Source: Lasiodiplodia sp. COLG20 (lineage: Eukaryota > Ascomycota > Dothideomycetes > Botryosphaeriales > Botryosphaeriaceae). Taken from it: 64,000 bases of DNA. The DNA lies in the NCBI GenBank assembly GCA_009801085.1, contig VNWV01000045.1, forward strand, positions 1-64,000, in the 5' to 3' direction. Below the pieces are notes generated by a model that did no database searches, was not told the DNA's origin, and was given only the letters and a program-made list of their open reading frames with translations. Positions 1 through 12,870 of the stretch are shown here, one piece after another; position 1 is the first letter of the stretch; the number at the start of each line of letters is the position of its first letter. The position numbers and the translations under genes were made by a program.

Positions 1-143
1 CCCTAACCCTAACCCTAACCCTAACCCTAACCCTAACCCTAACCCTAACCCTAACCCTAACCCTAACCCTAACCCTAACCCTAACCCTAACCCTAACCCT
101 AACCCTAACCCTAAAAACCCTAACTAACCCTAAATAACCCTAA
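1..143. repeat. Telomere repeat array, left chromosome end
   Basis: Nineteen perfect CCCTAA units fill bases 1-114. Three spaced, degenerate units follow to about 143. The C-rich strand reads 5' to 3' into the chromosome, as expected at a left end with TTAGGG telomeres, the usual repeat of filamentous ascomycetes. No telomere-linked helicase gene follows. The array passes directly into AT-rich transposon-derived DNA. Confidence 0.98.
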
Positions 144-3100
144 TATTTTATTAAATATTAAATAAAAGACTTCTATTTTAGACTATAATATCCGCTTTCG
201 TAATACTCTATACGCTACTAGAATACCGTATATAAATATACTACTCTACGAAAAGTATAAGATAGAACTTAAAGAGAAAATCTAAAAGACTCTAATCTAT
301 TATTCTAGATAAGTAATTCTTAGCGACCTTATAAATAAGATATAAGAACTAGACTAACTATAAACTAAGTATTAATAGAATAACTAGAGGTCTAGAGCTA
401 ATAGCTTCTAACTAAAAAGACTCCTACGTTATATCTAAGAAGAAGGCGACGCTATAGAACTCGATATAGCGCGTAAAGAAGAAAAGAAGTTTAATAATAA
501 AGAAAAAGATAAATAATAAACGTATAAATAGACCTCTTAGTAATAAACCCGATTCGATAAGAGACTCTACATCTATTATAGCGCTAAGTAGTATAAAGAA
601 CACCTCTCGAAGTGTACTAAAAAACCGCGTAGAAAGACCGCGGCCACTAATAAAAAGAAAAACTCTAAGAAAGCCACTACGGTAGCCATTAAAAAGATCA
701 GTTACGTAGCTATAAGTTAGACGACCTATTACGACGACTATTATCTAATCTATAAGAGCGAGAAGTAGGGCGCGAACTAGTATTTTAAGAAGTTCTAACG
801 CGTTTATACTACTCTACGAGCTTCTACGTAAGAAGAAATCTAAGAGTTCGACGAAATCCTAATAGACGATAGAAAGATTCTTAATAGTAAAGAAAGTTTT
901 CGCGTCTATACGTCCGAATCTAGTAAAGACGAAATAGAGTACTAGTAAGACGAAGTCACTCTAACTAGAATCGAGAAACATCTAAACTAATACGAAGAAA
1001 TAAGACGTACTAATAACTCTACGTCTATAACTATCTAGATCTTCGCGGCATAAATAGATATACCTATAGAATAATATAGAATTAAGAAAGAAACTATATA
1101 GTTCCGCACTTACTACGAAAACTAATAGGGAAAATAGAACCTCTTTCTCTAGAGCGCCGAGGAAATTACTAGCTAGTTATAGAATAAAGCGTAAGGCGCG
1201 TAGTAGTAAGAGAATAGAGTATATCTAAGAAATATAGTAAGAACGCTAGAAATACACGGGATAGTAATATTCTAAGAGAATATTCTCTAATAGACCCTCT
1301 TATCTAAGTATAAGCGCTTTACGATATAATACTAAGTCTATAATAAAATAGTCTACTATTAACGAAAGATTACAAAGTAGTAGTAGACGTAATAGAAGAA
1401 AACTCTTCTCTACGTAGAAGAATAGAACCTCTACTTCTACGACGATATCTTCTAATTATCGGGTAATAGTTTCTTTCTACGCGATTAGATACGGAGACTC
1501 CGAGAACTACGTCTATATAAGCTCTATAACGCACTCTAGTTAGAAAACTAAACGGCCTTTCTAGCTAGGGACCTTAGAAGGGGCCGTCTACTAGATTTCT
1601 TAACAAGGTTATAAGTATATCGAATAGGAAAATATCTATCAGAACTAAAATTACGGACTTAGTATATATATTAGTTTATATTAGTAATTACTATATAATG
1701 GCTATAATTAATAGTAACGCGTAAGGAAACTTTATCGACCCCATCTACGTCGCTAAGCTACATATACACCGCTAAACGAAGAATTACCCCTACTTACTAG
1801 TTACTATAGATAAATTACCGGCTAAGTAAGAAAAAATCCGCTTAGAAACCGGTACGATCCCTATTTTCATCGGTAATTATAAGAAATATATTAATCTAGA
1901 CCTTATAATAATTCTAGAATACGATATTATCCTTAGAATCTCGTAGCTTAAAATATACGAGCTATAAATCAACTAGAGTACGGAAAAAGTTAGCTTTCTA
2001 AAGAAAAAGTGCATAAAATACCTCACTACCGTAAAACGAATAAGCTAGACGTTAGAGAATAGAGCTAAAGCTAAAAGCTAGAGTTAATAGAGCTAGAGCT
2101 AGAGCTAAAAACTAAGAATCTAGAACGTAGAGTTAAGAAAGAACGTAAAAACGTTAGACTTCGTTAACATCTAAGAAATATTCTACGCGGTAATCTAACG
2201 TATAAAACGTCGAGGCGAGAAAGTTTACGAAATACACCTTAAGCCTAGTAGAAAAATAGAATATAGAATCGTAGCTAAAATATAGCGACTAAGAACGGGA
2301 CCTTCTATAAAGAATAACTATTTAAAGTTAGTTAGAGAAGACTATCTCTAGAGAATATACGCTAGATACGACGGAAGACCCGTTAAGAAAACTACCTAGC
2401 CGGATAGAGAATATACCGTAAGTAATATCTAGAAGAAGATAGATAACTTTAAGAAAAAAGAAGCTCTAATATCGAAACTTAAAACGGTATCTCCGTAGTT
2501 TTAGAGATAACAACCGGTATTCTAGAAAAGAGAAAAGAGATAGCTACCGAAGTATTAGCTATAAGATTACGAGATACCTCTTATCTTAAAGACGTAATCT
2601 ACGTTTAAGCCAATCTACTCCCTCTCTTAGAAGAAAAGTAAGACTTTAAGAAAATATATTAAAAAGAACGTAGAACGAGGTTATATATAGTCTTCGTTAT
2701 TACTAGCTAGATACCCTATTCTATTCGTTCTAAAGAAAAACGGTAAGCTCCGTCTCTATATCGATTATAGATAACTAAACGACATTATAGTAAAAAACTA
2801 ATATCTATTACCCCGTATCGACGAGCTATAGAATAAGACCTGAGAGGCGAAATACTTTACTAAGTTTAACTTTAGAGACGGCTACTACCTCGTATAAATT
2901 AAGAAAGAGAAAGAATAGAAGATAGCGTTCTAAACGCGTTATAGTTACTTCGAATATATAGTTATACCGTTTAGGCTTACTAATACCCTAGTAATATTCT
3001 AGAGCTTAGTTAATAACGTCTTACATCCGTATTTAGATGTATTTTATATAGCTTATCTAGACGATATTCTAATCTACTCGAAAACCCTCGAAGAATATAC

Positions 3101-5480
3101 GAAATATATTAAGAAGGTTCTAGACGCACTCTAAAAATAAAGACTATCTATCGTACTCGAGAAATACGAATAGTACTTCTAGAAGGTAGAATACCTAGGA
3201 TTTATTATTACCCTAGACTATATTAGTATAGACGAAGCTAAACTAAACGTAATTAGAGAATAGTCTATACTAAAAACCGTTAAGAAAGTATAGTCGTTTC
3301 TCGGTTTTACTAACTTTTACTATAAATTTATCGTAAAATATATAGCGGTATACGAGCTACTTACGAGACTCACTCGAAAAGAATACAGGTTTAAATAGAA
3401 CGAAGAGTAATAACGAGCGTTCGACTTACTAAAGTAGATATTCTATAAAGTATCTATTCTCGAGATTTATAACTCTAAACTCTCTATTATTATAGAAACT
3501 AACGTATTAGACTACGCTATTAGAGCCTATCTTAGTTAGCCCGACGAATAAGAACGGCTCTACCCGATTACGTACTACTTTAGAAAAATAACGCTTCTAG
3601 AGCTTAATTACGACGTCTATAATAAAAAACTTCTAGCTATTATTATAGTATTTAAGAAATAGAGGTATTACCTAGAAGGCGCGAAGTACTAGATATTAGT
3701 ACACTACGACTATAAGAACCTTACGTACTTTACTACTATAAAGAAACTAACTCGAAGGTAAATTAAGTAGGCTAAAGAATTAGCGTCCTATAATATAAAG
3801 ATTATCTATAGAAAGAGATCGAAAAACGCTCGCGTAGATACGCTAAGTAGAAGAGCCGACTATATCGAAGAGAAGCTAGAACTATAGTCTACGATACTTA
3901 ACTAATAGAAGAACGAGACTTTTATATCCGCTAGAGCGTACGTATCTATATTTAGAATTACCTAATTATAACTAAAGAGAAATCTAGAGACCGATCTATT
4001 ACTTACTCTAGTTAGACTACTAGCGCCGGCGATACGTCTAGAAGGTAACGCTTAGACGCGAAAGATTTAAGAAGTCTACGTCTATAACGTAATAGCCTAA
4101 GAATTTGAAAAAATAAAAAACGACTCTTAAATTACGCGCGACGTAGAAGATATAATTCTATATTCGAAATTAGTCTACGTTCCGGTAAAACTTCGGGAGA
4201 AACTCGTTAAAGATATCTATAAAGTACTAGTATACGGTTACTAAAAAATTAAGAAGATAATAGAGCGAATAACTAGAAATTACTACTTCTAGAGCCTAAG
4301 AAGAATAGTTTAGAAGATAGTTTCGTAATACGACTTATATATTAGAAGTAAGGCCGCGAGATACGCACCCTATAAACTACTCTAACTAATCATAGCTCTA
4401 AAGAAACCCTAGTAATTAATCTCGCTAGACTTTATTATAAATCTATCCGAGTTAGTTAAACTCTTAACTAACGTTAAGTACGACTCGATTCTAGTCATCG
4501 TCGATAGGCTTACTAAGTATACGTACTATCTACTATATCTTAAGTCGATAAACGCGAAAGAACTAGTCTATATATTTCTTAGAATAATTCTAGATAACTA
4601 TAAGTTACTAGAAGAGCTCGTATCGAATAAAGATCGGCTATTTATATTCTAATTCTAGTAAAGTCTTATCTAATAGCTTAAAGCTAAGTATAAACTCTCG
4701 ATAATAGTATACCTCTAAACGGACGAATAAACTAAGCGTATAAACTAAATACTAAAGTAATATCTACGCTATTATCTTAACTATATCTAAAATAATTAGA
4801 TTATATTACTACTACTAGTATAATTCGCGTATAATAGCTTAAAGGCGTTAGCTACTTAGAAAACCCCGTTCTACGCTAATTATAGGCGCGAACCGATAGC
4901 CTATAGAGAAGAAATTCTAAGCGAATCCCTAGTCTAGAAAGAAATTTTTAAGATAAACTAGCTAAAAGAGCTCTATAAATAGCTTAGCCTCGACATTAAA
5001 TTTAATAGTTATTTAATATTCTGCTACTATAATAGGCGGTACTAGAAGACACCGAAGCTAAAAAGAGGAAATAAAGTTTATCTTCTTAGAAGAAATATTA
5101 AAACTCGACGGCCAAATAGTAAATTAGACTTTAAGAAAATCGGACCTTTTAAGATCGAAGAAAAACTAGATAAAGTTATATATTATCTTAAGCTACCTAG
5201 TACTATATAGATAAACCTAGTATTCTATATAGAACTACTTAAACTAGCTCCAAAAAACGCTATTCTAGTAGAAGAAACCGAAGAAATAACCCTAGAAAAT
5301 CTAGACGCCGACGAAAATAAAGATTAGATCGTAGAGAAAATTCTTGATAGCGGCTACTATAATAGTTAATTCGAATACCTTATTAAATAGAAAGGAGACT
5401 AGAATAATATCTAGAAACCGCTAGAAAACTATGAAGGCTATAAAGACCTTATTATAGACTTCTATCGCTAAAATCTAGAT
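144..5480 (+). pseudogene. gag-pol relic of copy A
   Basis: A zinc-knuckle-like remnant lies near 560-620 (gag-like). A retropepsin-like stretch spans about 1705-1985, with a decayed DSGA-type active site and an ILG-type C-terminal motif. Reverse transcriptase spans about 2640-3300 (an intact LDDIL at about 3059-3073, followed by FLGF- and FYRKF-like stretches). RNase H spans about 3450-3800, the integrase zinc finger and core about 4180-4850, and a chromodomain with a KW/KG-type core about 5360-5475. Dozens of in-frame TAG and TAA codons sit where Gln, Trp and Arg are conserved, as RIP would produce. It cannot encode protein. Confidence 0.85.
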
Positions 5481-5559
5481 CGACCTAAGCTAGAGACGCG
5501 TTAATTACGGGGGCGCCTAAGAATCTAAAATTAAAATCTAAAGTCTACTACGCCTAATT

Positions 5560-6240
5560 AACTAACTCAAACGTCTCTAGCGGCGTAGCACCTAAACTAG
5601 CTCTAGAAAATCTAATAGTCTAGATAGGACCCGTAGAGATATTAGCTAAGAACTCGCTACGTAAACGCTTTAGTAACCGCTTCTTCTTAGTATTTTCGGG
5701 GTTAATAGAGCTTCTAGAATCTATATTCTCGGTACGCTCTAACTTCTTAAGGCTTTTAAAGCCTCGGCGTACTATTAAAGAATAACGCGTCTTTAAGAAA
5801 CGCTACTATTTACGAAGACGTTTAATTCGAGTAGTCGCAATCTATAAAGCGGTATAAGTAGTCGATTTCTTAACCTCTAAACGAGTCTGCTCACGATCTA
5901 ACTTTTCCACTACTAAGAATTAGTAGAAAGTCTTAAGTAAAGAGAAAGAAGCCGCGTATAACTAGAACTACTAGACGTAGCTACGTTATAACCTATACGA
6001 CGCTTCTTTAAGTAAGAAGTATAAATAGAGGGATTATCCTCTAGAATAATATAAGAAGAAGAATACTCTAGATAATTTATATAAGAGATTATCTTAATGC
6101 CGTTACGCAAAATCTAACGAAGTAAATTCTAACGACGAAGAGTAGTATAATAAAAATAAGAAGAAATCTCTAAGATTTTAGTAAAGAAACGCTTCTTAGG
6201 AGGTATAGCGAAAACTTACTAAGAGAAAGAAAGAAAAAAA
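5560..6240 (-). pseudogene. Antisense coiled-coil ORF relic (copy A 3' region)
   Basis: Read on the minus strand, about 5620-5920 gives a strongly charged, Leu/Lys/Arg-rich helix-like stretch with few stops. It includes RLRKQ-like and VRRGFKSL-like patterns, resembling the coiled-coil protein often found antisense and downstream of pol in fungal Gypsy-type elements. The rest is broken by stop codons. The family link is from memory and weak; no function is assigned. Confidence 0.4.
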
Positions 6241-7092
6241 CTAAAAACTACTAACGGCGCGATATATATTATAAAAACCTAGAATAATCTTCGGGCCGAA
6301 GATTTCTAAGAGAGGGAGTAGTATTACGAACTCTAGAAAATACGGGCCTTATAATTCTAAGGGTAAAAAGCCTGTACGAAAAAACTTGCTGTAAGAACTA
6401 ATAAGTCTCGTGGGCGGAAGAGCTATACGGCTTTAGATTTCGTACGGAAATCTAGAGAATACGAGATAACGGCGCGTACGAAAATACTAATAGATAGTAG
6501 CCGAAGCCCGTATAGAAAGAACGTCTATAAGGGCGCGGCAACTCTAGAAAAAAGTACGAACTAGAAAGTCTTTTACAGAACGAAGGACTATAGGGTTAAG
6601 CTAAGAGCCGAAGGTCTAGATATATAATCGTTTTAAAGTAATATACGAAGGTGAAAAGCCGGAAGGTAGATAGAAGAGAAACGAATAAGATATAGTACGA
6701 TATTATAATCGTTTAGAAGTCCGAGAAACGTTCTAAGCGCTTAAATTATATGCGATCTATAGCGAGTCCTTACGAGCCTAGGCTTATAATAGCTTAATTT
6801 AAGGCCTTACGAGCTAGAGCTTATAAGGACTTCTTAAATTATAACTAGCTTTTCTATAGTATATAGATATACTTATTAGCTAGACTCTTAGCCCTTCGTA
6901 GTTAACTTAAAGTTCTAATTAAGACTTCTTAATTAGAGATAACCGGCTTACTATATACTATATAATTACGTAATACTTCTTTTATCTAACTACTATTCTC
7001 CCTCTCTTATCTCTTTAAGATAAACCCTACGGTTTATCCGACCTACTAAGCGACTTCGAAGCTTAGTAAAAGAAGTCTACCGTTATACTATC

Positions 7093-10000
7093 TAGCTAAA
7101 TAGAGAATATACCGTAAGTAATATCTAGATAGAGGTAGATAACTCTAAAGAAAAGAAAGCTCTAATACTAGAACTTAAAACGGTATCCCTATAGTTTTAG
7201 AAATAGTAACTAGTGTTCTAGAAAAGAGAAAAAGAATAACTATCTAAATACTAATTATAGAATTATAAAATATCTTTTATTTTAGAAACGTAGTCTACGT
7301 TTAAGCTAATCTATTTTCTCTTCTAAAAGAAAAGTAAAGCTTTAAGAGAATATATCGAGAAGAACGTAGAACGAAAATATATATAGTCTTCGTTATTATC
7401 GATTAAATATTCTATTCTATTCGTTCTAAAGAAAAACGGTAAGCTTTATCTCTATATTAATTATAGATAGCTAAATAATATTATAGTAAAAAACTAATAT
7501 CTATTACTCTATATCGACGAGCTATAGAATAAGATTCGAGAAATAAAATACTTTACTAAATTCGACTTTAGAGACGGCTACTATCTCGTATAAATTAAGA
7601 AAGAGAAAGAATAAAAGATAGTATTTTAAATACGTTACGGTTACTTTAAATATACGGTTATATCGTTCGAGCTTATTAATACTCTAGTAATATTCTAGAG
7701 CTTAGTTAATAACGTCTTACGTCCGTATCTAGATGTGTTTTATATAGCTTATCTAGACGATATTCTAATTTACTTAAAAACCCTCGAAGAATATATAAAA
7801 TATATTAAAAAGGTTCTAGACGTATTTTAGAAATAGAGATTATTTATCGTATTTAAGAAATGCGAATGGTATTTCTAGAAGATAGAATACTTAAGATTTA
7901 TTATTATTCTAGACTATATTAGTATAGATAAAGTTAAACTAGACGTAATTAAAGATTAGCCTATACTAAAAACTATTAAAAAAGTATAGTTATTTCTCGG
8001 TTTTACTAACTTCTATCGTAAATTTATTAAGAAATACGCGGTCGTATACGAGCTACTTACGAGGTTTATAAGAAAGAAGTATAGATTTAAATAGAAAGAA
8101 GAATAATAGCGCGTATTTAACTTACTTAAGCGAATATTCTACGAAGTATCTATCTTTAGAATCTATAATTCCGAACTCTCTATTATTATAAAAACCGACG
8201 TATTAGACTACGCTATTAGGGTCTATCTTAGTTAGTTCGACGAATAAGAACGGCTTTATCCGATCGCGTACTATTTTAGAAAAATAATATTCTTAAAGCT
8301 TAACTACGACGTCTACGATAAAGAACTTCTAGCTATTATTACGATATTTAAGAAATAGAGATACTATCTAGAAGACGCGAAGTACTAGATATTAGTATAC
8401 TATAACTATAAGAACCTTACGTACTTTACTACTATAAAGAAACTAACTAGAAGATAAGTTAAATAGACTAAAGAATTAGCGTTATACGATATAAAGATTA
8501 CCTATAAAAAGAAATCTAAAAACGCTCGCGTAGACGCGTTAAGTAGAAGAGCTAACTATATTAAAGAAAAGCTAGAACTATAGTCTATAGTACTTAGCTA
8601 GTAGAAGAATAAAACTCTTATATCCGCTAAAGCGTACGTATCTATATTTAGAATTACTTAATTATAGCTTAAGAAAAACCCGAAGACTAATCCGTCGCTT
8701 ATTTTAATTAGATTACTAGCGCTAGCGATACGCCTAGAAGGTAATATCTAGACGCGAAAGATTTAAGAAGTCTACGCCTATAACGTAATAGTCTAAAAAC
8801 TTAAAAAAGTAGAAAACGACTCTCGAATTACGCGTGATGTAGAAGATATAATTCTATATTTAGAATTAATCTACGTTCTAGTAAAACTTCGAGAGAAACT
8901 CGTTAGAGATATCTACGAAGTACTAGTATACGATTACTAAGAAATTAAAAAGACGATAGAGCGAATAACTAGAAATTACTACTTCTAGAGTCTAAGAAGA
9001 ATAGTCTAGAAGGTAGTTTCGTAATACGACTTATATATTAAAAGTAAGACCGCGAGATACGCATTCTACGGACTACTTTAACTAATTATAGCTCTAAAGA
9101 GACCTTAGTAATTAATCTCGCTAGACTTTATTACGAATCTACTCGAGTTAGTTAAACTCTTAACTAACGTTAAGTATAACTTAATTTTAGTTATCGTCGA
9201 TAGGCTTACTAAGTACGCGTACTATCTACTATACCTTAAATTAATAAACGTAAAAGAACTAGCCTATATATTTCTTAAAATAATTCTAAATAACTATAGG
9301 TTACTAAAAGAGCTTATATTAGATAGAGATCGACTATTTACGTTCTAATTCTAGTAAAACCTTATCTAATAGCTTAGAGCTAAGTATAAACTCTTAATAA
9401 TAGTATATTCTTAAATAAATAGATAGACTAAGCGTATAAACTAAACGCTAGAGTAGTATCTACGCTATTATCTTAACTATATCTAAGATAATTAGATTAT
9501 ATTACTATCGCTAGTATAATTCGCGTATAATAGCTTAAAAGCGTTAGCTACTTAGAAAACTCTATTCTACGCTAATTATAGGCACGAACCGATAGTCTAT
9601 AAGAAAGAGATTCTAAGCGAATTATTAGTCTAAAAAGAAATTTTTAAGGCGAATTAGCTAAAAGAGCTCTATAAATAGCTTAGCCTCGATATTAAATTTA
9701 ACGGATATTTAATATCTCGCTACTATAATAGATAGTACTAAGAGATATTAAAGCTAAAAAGAGAGGATAAAGTTTACCTTCTTAAAAGAAATATTAAAAC
9801 TCGACGGCCGAATAGTAAATTAGACTTTAAGAAAATCGGACTAGTCGAGATTAAAGAAAAGCTAGACGAGGTTATATACCGTTTTAAGCTACCTAGTACT
9901 ATATAGATAAACCTAGTATTCTATATAGAACTACTTAAACTAGCTTCGGAAAACGCTACTTTAATAGAAGATACCGAAGAAATAACTCTAGAAAATCTAG

Positions 10001-10175
10001 ATACTAACGAAAATAAGAATTAGATCGTAAAAAAAATCCTTAATAGTAGCTACTATAATAGTTAATTCGGATATTTTATTAAATAGAAAGAAGACTAAAA
10101 TAATACCTAGAAACTACTAGAAAACTACGAAGACTATAAAGACCTTATCGTAGACTTCTATCGCTAAAATTTAAA
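7093..10175 (+). pseudogene. pol relic of copy B
   Basis: Reverse transcriptase (about 7330-7990), RNase H (about 8140-8480), integrase (about 8880-9540) and the final chromodomain (about 10060-10170) align position for position with copy A. The reverse transcriptase core, again with LDDIL, is at about 7750-7764. In-frame TAG and TAA codons are frequent throughout. Gag and protease are absent from this copy. Confidence 0.82.
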
Positions 10176-10259
10176 TCGATCTAAGCTAGAGACGCGTTAA
10201 TTATAGAGGCGCCTAAAGACCTAAAATTAAAATTTAGAGTCTACCGCGTCTAATTAACT

Positions 10260-10930
10260 AACTTAAACGTCTCTAGCGGCGTAGTACCCGAGCTAGCTCT
10301 AGAAGATTTAATAGTCTAGATAGAATTCGTAGAGGTATTAACTAAGAACTCGCTACGTAAACGCTTTAGCGACCGCTTCTTCTTAGTATTTTCGGGGTTA
10401 ATAGAGCTTTTAAAATCTATACTCTTAGTACGCTCTAACTTCTTAAGACTTTCGAAGCCCTGATATACTATTAAAGAATAACGCGTCTTTAAGAAATACT
10501 ACTATTTATAAAGACGTTTAATTCGAGTAGTTATAGTCTATAAAGTAGTATAAGTAGTCGATTTCTTAATCTCTAAACGAGCCTACTCGCGATCTAACTT
10601 TTCTACTATTAAAGATTAGTAAAAAACCTTAAGTAAAGAGAAAGAAGCTATATATAACTAAAACTACTAGATATAGCTACGTCGTAACCCGTATAACGCC
10701 TCTTTAAGTAAGAAGTATAAATAGAAGAGTTATTCTTTAGAGTAATATAAGAAGAAGAGTACTCTAGATAATTCGTATAAGAGATTATCTTAACGCTATT
10801 ACGTAAAATCTAACAAAGTAAATTCTAATAATAAAGAGTAGTGCGGTAAAAATAGAAAAAAATCTTTAAGATCTTAATAAAGAAACGTTTCTTAGAAGGT
10901 ATAGTAAAGACTTACTAAGAGAAAGAAAGA
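10260..10930 (-). pseudogene. Antisense coiled-coil ORF relic (copy B 3' region)
   Basis: Counterpart of the minus-strand charged, coiled-coil-like relic at 5560-6240, with the same spacing from the chromodomain and more mutations. No intact frame remains. Confidence 0.35.
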
Positions 10931-11782
10931 AAAAAACTAAAGACTACTAACGGCGCGATATATATCGTAGAAACCCGAAATAATCTTCGAGCCGAAGATT
11001 TCTAAGAGGGAGAATAGTATTATAAATTCTAGAAAATACGGACTTTATAACTCTAAGAGTAGAAGACTTACACGAAAAAACTCGCCGTAAGAACTAATAA
11101 GCCTCGTAGGCGAAAAAGCCGTACGGTTCTAGATTTTGTACGGAAATCTAGAGGATATAGAATGACGGTACGTACGAAAATACTAGTAGATAGTAGCCGA
11201 AGCCCGTATAGAAAGAACGTCTACGAGAACGCGGTAACTCTAAAAGAAAGTATAAACTAGAAAATCTTCTATAGAACGAAGAACTATAGAGTTAAGCTAA
11301 GAGCTAAAGGTTTAGACGTATAATCGTTCTAAAGTAGTGTACGAAGGTAAAAAGCTAAAAGGTAGATAGAAAAAGAATAGATAAGATATAATACGATATT
11401 ACAATCGTTTAAAAGTCTAAGAAACGCTCTAAACGTCTAAGTTACGTGCGATCTATAATAAGCCCTTATAAGCCTAGGCTTATAACGGCTTAACCTAAGC
11501 TTCTACGAGCTAAAGCTTATAAGAGCTCTTTAGATTATAACTAGCTTTTCTATAATATATAGATATACTTATTAGCTAGACTTTTAATCCTCTATAGTTA
11601 ACTTAAAGTTCTAATCGAGACTTCTTAGTTAGAGGTAACTGGCTTACTATATATTATATAATTACGTAATACTCTTCTTATCTAACTACTATTCTTTCTC
11701 TCTTATCTCTTTAAGGTAAACTCTACGGTTTATCCGACCTACTAAGCGACTTCGAAGCTTAGTAAAAGAAGTCTATCGTTAC

Positions 11783-12349
11783 ATCTAAACCGTCGTTAGT
11801 TAAGAGTAAATAAGTTTTACGAGTATTAGCTACTAGAACCGCTTACCGTCTAACGAAAGACTAACTTCTAGTACTAGTATTCTTCGGCTACGTAATCTAG
11901 TAAAAGTTTTAGTTAATATTACTTCTCTAATAAATCGGTAGAAGATACTCTATCGTAAGGTCTAGTAAGATTAAACCCTTAACTCTAACTCTAACTAACT
12001 CTAATTCTACTTTTCTACGAGGGATAAGTCTCGTTCTATATTCTACGCTATAGAAGAAAAAAAGTCCGGTTTTACTTTAGATTAGTAATTCGGCTTCGGC
12101 TATTCGGTCTAGAAGTAATAATACGCGATTTCTACTAAACGGTTAAACGTCTAAACGTTTCGATTAACCGATTAAGCGCTTAGCCGCTTAAGCGATAGTA
12201 GTTTAAACGCTTAACCGTTTAGTAGAATCCGTATATTTAAGACGTACTTTTATCGTTCTCTAATAAGCTAGATAGACGAAAGTAAGTATATCTTTCTCGA
12301 AATAACTTACTAGAAACTCTATACGCGTTTATTATTTATAAATCTCGAA
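11783..12349. other. AT-rich spacer with degenerate telomere-like runs
   Basis: RIP-depleted, gene-free DNA. Runs of CTCTAA and CCCTAA-like units occur around 11976-12003 and near 12366, possibly decayed interstitial telomere repeats. Nothing else is recognisable. Confidence 0.4.
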
Positions 12350-12870
12350 TACTATTTTGTCTTAAACCCTAACTAACTCTATTATAAGTCTAGCTCTTAA
12401 GAACTTACTATAAATCGTATATAACTTAGGCGTTTAGAGCGTTCTTTTATCTTTTAAACGATTATAATATCGTACTATATCTTATTTATTTTTTTTCTTA
12501 TTTACTTTTTAACTTTTTATTTTCGCGCGCTTCTTCGAGACGATTATACGCTTAAATCTTTAACTTTTAGCTTAATTTTACGGTTTTTTATCTCGTAGAA
12601 GATTCTTTAGTTCGTATTTTTTTTTAGAGTTATTACGTTCTTATAGGCGTTCTTTTCGTATAGATTTTAACTACTATCTACTAGTATTTTTATACGCGTC
12701 GTTATTTCGTATTCTTTAAATTTCCGTACGAAATTTAGAGTCGTACGGCTCTTTCGCTCTTAAGACTTATTAGTCTCTACGGCGAGTTTTTTCGTATAGG
12801 TTTTCTACTTTTAAAGTTATAAAGTCTATATTCTCTAGAGTTCGTAATAAAATATTAGATTAAATATTAC
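12350..12870 (-). mobile_element. Inverted third fragment of the chromovirus 3' region
   Basis: The reverse complement of this stretch aligns along its length with about 6330-6800 of copy A and about 11010-11480 of copy B. Landmarks include the GTACGAAA-type segments and the CGATATTA(T/C)AATCGTTT stretch. It covers the 3' non-pol part only, so it may be part of an LTR from an oppositely oriented insertion. It is heavily mutated. Confidence 0.7.

Larger units (their letters stand above)
144..7092 (+). mobile_element. RIP-destroyed Ty3/Gypsy chromovirus, copy A
   Basis: The stretch has no usable reading frame, but its translation can be followed because almost all damage is CA-to-TA or TG-to-TA. 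Protease, reverse transcriptase, RNase H, integrase and a terminal chromodomain appear in that order, the order of Ty3/Gypsy chromoviruses. No 5' LTR is recognisable between the telomere and the gag-like part, so the 5' end seems missing. About 1.6 kb of 3' sequence follows the chromodomain and may include an LTR; I could not fix its boundaries. Confidence 0.88.
7093..11782 (+). mobile_element. Direct tandem copy B of the chromovirus 3' two thirds
   Basis: From 7093 the sequence restarts at the position equivalent to 2393 of copy A and stays collinear with it until about 11780 (equivalent to about 7085). The repeat unit is therefore about 4.7 kb. The copy begins inside pol, upstream of reverse transcriptase, with no LTR or target-site duplication at the junction, so it looks like a segmental duplication rather than a fresh insertion. 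It carries more C:G-to-T:A changes than copy A at many aligned sites. Confidence 0.85.

Noticed and set aside
5913..6110. 65-residue frame inside the RIP region
   Set aside because: A chance opening in TA-rich sequence; it is out of register with the antisense relic and Tyr/Ser-biased by composition.
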